A stretch of DNA of 64,000 nucleotides from Allosalinactinospora lopnorensis (lineage in GTDB: Bacteria; Actinomycetota; Actinomycetes; Streptosporangiales; Streptosporangiaceae). The notes under the pieces are model-generated. The model was given only the letters and a program-made list of their open reading frames with translations. It was not told where the DNA came from and did no database searches. Of the stretch, positions 61,854 through 64,000 are shown one piece after another. Both the position numbers and the translations under genes were made by a program. The stretch is taken from assembly GCF_000981225.1 (NCBI RefSeq), contig NZ_LAJC01000002.1, forward strand, positions 123,282 through 187,281, read 5' to 3'. Positions within the stretch are counted from its first letter, which is position 1. Each line of letters starts with the position of its first letter.

Positions 61854-63347
61854 CTACGGCAGAAGTGCCGCCGCGGCCCAGTCGTCACCTCCCCCGCACA
61901 GCGCGATATCCACGTAGCCCGGGTCCGCGCTGGGAGCCACAGCAACCCCGTATCCCCGGTCCCCGCCGAGTTCCCACACGTCCTCGGGATCGACCTGGTC
62001 GACGGAACCGGTCGCCTTGATCGCCTGTTCGAGTGTCGTCCCCGCTGGTGCCGCGTCGATCGTCTCCGCCAGGCGGGCGTCGACGAAGTTCCTCGCGTCC
62101 GGGGCGCCGCGCACCAGCAGGCTTTCGAGGTTCTCGTCGAACGCTCGTGTGAGGAGGTCGACGAGGGGGCGGGGAGCGGTGGCAGGGTCCCAGCGCACGT
62201 CGTGCTGCGCGGTCCGCCTCGCCGGCGTGCCCGAAGAGAGGACCGCGTCATAGCGGAAGCGGTTCATCTCCGAGGGGTGGGAGCCTCGTCGGACCAGGGT
62301 GTGGCAGCGCAGGCCCGGACCGATGCCGGCCACGGTCTCCGCCATTGCGGTCGGGCCTATGAGCAGGGCCGGGTCCTGGGCCATCGATCGTTCGACCGTG
62401 CTTCGTACCCGCTCGACGGGGGTGCCGGGCGGAAGCTCGCCTCTCACGAGCGAGAGGTGGGCGGCCCGGTGCAGATCCCGGTTCCGGATATCGCCGAGAA
62501 AGAATATTCCGTCGTTTCCCGCGGTATCCACGAGACCGGTCAAGACTTCCCTGAGATAGGCCATGTTGGGGAAATACTGGACCACCGAGTTGAGGAGGAC
62601 GAGGTCGTAGGGGCCGTCGACCAGCCGCGCCGTGTCTCGCGCGTCAGCGGCAAGGACATCGATGTGCGACAGCGCCCCGTCATGCTCCAGCCGTTCCCGT
62701 GTCCGTTCCACCGCCTCCACCGAGAAATCGGTTCCGGTGTATCTGGAGCACCTCGGGCCGAGCTCAAAGAGGAACAGTCCGACACCGCATCCGACGTCCA
62801 GAATACTTCTCGGTTCCAGGGACGCTATCCGGGCGGACGTCGTATCCACCCATTCTCGCATGTAATCATCGGGGAGCGGAGTCAGTGTGCGACTGCTGAA
62901 CCATCCGGCTTTGTTCAGCCCACCGTTCTCCTCGGGGCCGGAGAACCGGTAGGTGGTTTCCCAGAATTTTCGCCACGGCGCCTCGCCGGAGGTCTGGTTC
63001 TCCGTGGCGGCTGTGCCGGTCCCCTGTCCTTCGCGCCGCTCTCGTATTTCAGGTGAGAAGTGCGGAACCTCTGTTCCGTGGAGAGCGGCGGCCAGACGTC
63101 GGGGCGTCCCCTCCTGGAACAACTGGGATACGACCATCGTGCAGCCGAGCCACTGGTTGAGCAGCCCGACGATGTGTGACGCGTCATACAGATCCTGGCA
63201 CACGTCGCTGAATTCGTCGTCCGGGGCTGTGTCCAGGCCCAGTACATCGGAGCAGACGGCGACGACCGCGCGAAGCAGATCACCATCGGCGCGGGATTGT
63301 TCCGCTTTCGCTGCTCCTGGTTCGTGGATGTTCTCCACGGATTTCAC
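61854..63347 (-). CDS. NRPS-type methyltransferase fused to a serine-less carrier-like domain
   Basis: 497 aa. Residues about 22-95 align with a carrier protein (LLRAVVAVCSDVLGL...DEFSDV...LFQEGTPRRLAAAL), but the phosphopantetheine site reads CQDLYDASHI with no Ser at the GGDS position. After a linker comes a methyltransferase of the kind usually embedded in NRPS adenylation domains: DDYMREWVDTTSARIASLEPRSILDVGCGVGLFLFELGPRCSRYTGTDFSVEAVERTRERLE, PYDLVLLNSVVQYFPNMAYLREVL and FFLGDIRNRDLHRAAHLSLVRG. It may N- or C-methylate a carrier-bound residue, with the inert carrier domain serving for docking. Convergent with the operon. Confidence 0.85.
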   Translation of the reverse strand: MKSVENIHEPGAAKAEQSRADGDLLRAVVAVCSDVLGLDTAPDDEFSDVCQDLYDASHIVGLLNQWLGCTMVVSQLFQEGTPRRLAAALHGTEVPHFSPEIRERREGQGTGTAATENQTSGEAPWRKFWETTYRFSGPEENGGLNKAGWFSSRTLTPLPDDYMREWVDTTSARIASLEPRSILDVGCGVGLFLFELGPRCSRYTGTDFSVEAVERTRERLEHDGALSHIDVLAADARDTARLVDGPYDLVLLNSVVQYFPNMAYLREVLTGLVDTAGNDGIFFLGDIRNRDLHRAAHLSLVRGELPPGTPVERVRSTVERSMAQDPALLIGPTAMAETVAGIGPGLRCHTLVRRGSHPSEMNRFRYDAVLSSGTPARRTAQHDVRWDPATAPRPLVDLLTRAFDENLESLLVRGAPDARNFVDARLAETIDAAPAGTTLEQAIKATGSVDQVDPEDVWELGGDRGYGVAVAPSADPGYVDIALCGGGDDWAAAALLP

Positions 63348-63832
63348 TCCTCTTCCTCGGCGTCGAGAGAAGACACCGGAGACTAATATAGGTGAGGAGA
63401 AAATAGCGCGCGCTCACGTGGCCGTTATAGGCCAATTGTGAGCGCGGCTGGTCGCCGTGTCCGGGACGTGATGCGGGCGGACCCGGTATTGGAGGTTCCC
63501 AGCACGTGAAAACCGGGAACCGGCCAATGGCGGTGTGGTGCGGCGGACTCCGGGGCGACAACCCTGAAGATGGGAGGCGAACGGCTGACCAAGCTGGTGG
63601 CCGATACCGCCTCCGGCCGTATCGTCGGCGCGACGCCGGTCGGCCGCTACGGTGCCGAGGAGCGGTTGCGGGCGATGGTCCACGCCTTTTCCCGAACGGG
63701 GGACGCGTATGGGGAACCGCCGGCCGGGGTGAGCGGCGGGCGGCGTACCGGGAGCGGCGCGGGCCCGCGTGTCAGGCCGGCCGCGCCCCGGGTAGGCCCG
63801 TGGTACGGGGAGACCGAGAGTGAGGCAGGCCG
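63348..63832. other. Intergenic region at the right edge of the biosynthetic cluster
   Basis: 485 bp. The first 60 bp before the methyltransferase start are AT-rich and likely hold its promoter. A plus-strand frame opening at ATG 63570 (starting GGERLTKLVADTASG) has no recognised family and runs into the next gene out of frame, so I do not call it. Confidence 0.4.
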
Positions 63833-64000
63833 GTGGCACGCACCAAGAGGATCACGTTCACGGGGGATGAGGGCACCGAGCTGTCCGGGCGGCTGGAGCT
63901 GCCGGACGGCCCGGTCCACGCGGTGGCCCTGTTCGCGCACTGCTTCGCCTGCGGCGAGGGCGCTGACGCGGCCGCGCGGATCGCCCGCGGCCTCGCCGGC
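63833..64000 (+). CDS. Bifunctional alpha/beta hydrolase-OsmC protein, N-terminus (cut by window)
   Basis: First 56 codons only, from GTG 63833. RITFTGDEGTELSGRLELPDGPVHAVALFAHCFACGEGADAAARIARGLAG matches the start of the hydrolase half of alpha/beta hydrolase-OsmC fusion proteins (FTG...GxxLSxRLxLP...ALFAHCFTC). Those remove organic peroxides with an OsmC half. The rest lies beyond the window. Confidence 0.7.
   Translation, partial: MARTKRITFTGDEGTELSGRLELPDGPVHAVALFAHCFACGEGADAAARIARGLAG

Noticed and set aside
63570..64000. A plus-strand frame opening GGERLTKLVADTASG
   Set aside because: No family recognised, and its later part overlaps the hydrolase-OsmC gene in another frame.
1..64000. 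Search for CRISPR arrays, tRNA or rRNA genes
   Set aside because: No regularly spaced repeats, tRNA cloverleaf ending in a T-loop, or rRNA segments were seen by eye; a covariance-model scan would be decisive.

Overview
This is a very GC-rich window with strong third-position G/C bias. It lacks tRNA, rRNA and CRISPR arrays but is densely packed with actinobacterial families: TreY/TreZ, DUF6459 (Rv3235-like), DUF3099, a UMF1-type MFS protein, a deazaflavin-dependent nitroreductase, TTG/GTG starts and a PHO box. It most likely comes from a filamentous actinomycete chromosome. A Nocardiopsis-like or related genus is my inference, not something the sequence proves.

Layout. 0-15 kb is mixed housekeeping and stress genes: an S37 peptidase, a UMF1/GDPD pair, a P1B-4-type metal ATPase with a divergent ArsR regulator, PstS behind a PHO box, AroQ, and the TreY/TreZ pair flanking an RlmA-like methyltransferase. 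15-23 kb is a compact opine-metallophore-like system. It has a nicotianamine-synthase-family enzyme, two ABC ATPases, an MFS exporter, a nickel/peptide-type lipoprotein and a single fused double permease, with three Zur-like palindromes in front of its three apparent transcription units. 23-40 kb is general metabolism and regulators, including two gene remnants: a LacI C-terminus, and the N-terminus of a zinc alcohol dehydrogenase behind an intact TetR-like operator.

43-63 kb (perhaps from 40.5 kb) is a hybrid NRPS/PKS biosynthetic gene cluster. The assembly line is A-T, C-T-C, stand-alone T, then an AT-less trans-AT-style KS followed by ACP and a terminal thioester reductase. A 3-hydroxyacyl-CoA dehydrogenase, ACP, acyl-CoA dehydrogenase and FkbH homologue form a glyceryl-derived extender pathway (hydroxymalonyl- or methoxymalonyl-ACP). 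A free adenylation enzyme, two KASIII-like proteins with altered active sites, a luciferase-like monooxygenase, an MFS exporter and an NRPS-type methyltransferase fused to a serine-less carrier domain complete it. Most genes overlap by a few bases, so they are probably co-transcribed. A small IS200/IS605-type element carrying an internally deleted TnpB sits inside the operon and supplies the stop codon of the upstream gene.

Three otherwise well-conserved genes (metal ATPase, HtrA-like protease, KS module) each appear to have lost one G from a GG(G)C run on the coding strand. The shared context suggests either systematic sequencing error or recent decay, and should be settled before these genes are called dead. 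The window ends inside an alpha/beta-hydrolase-OsmC gene.
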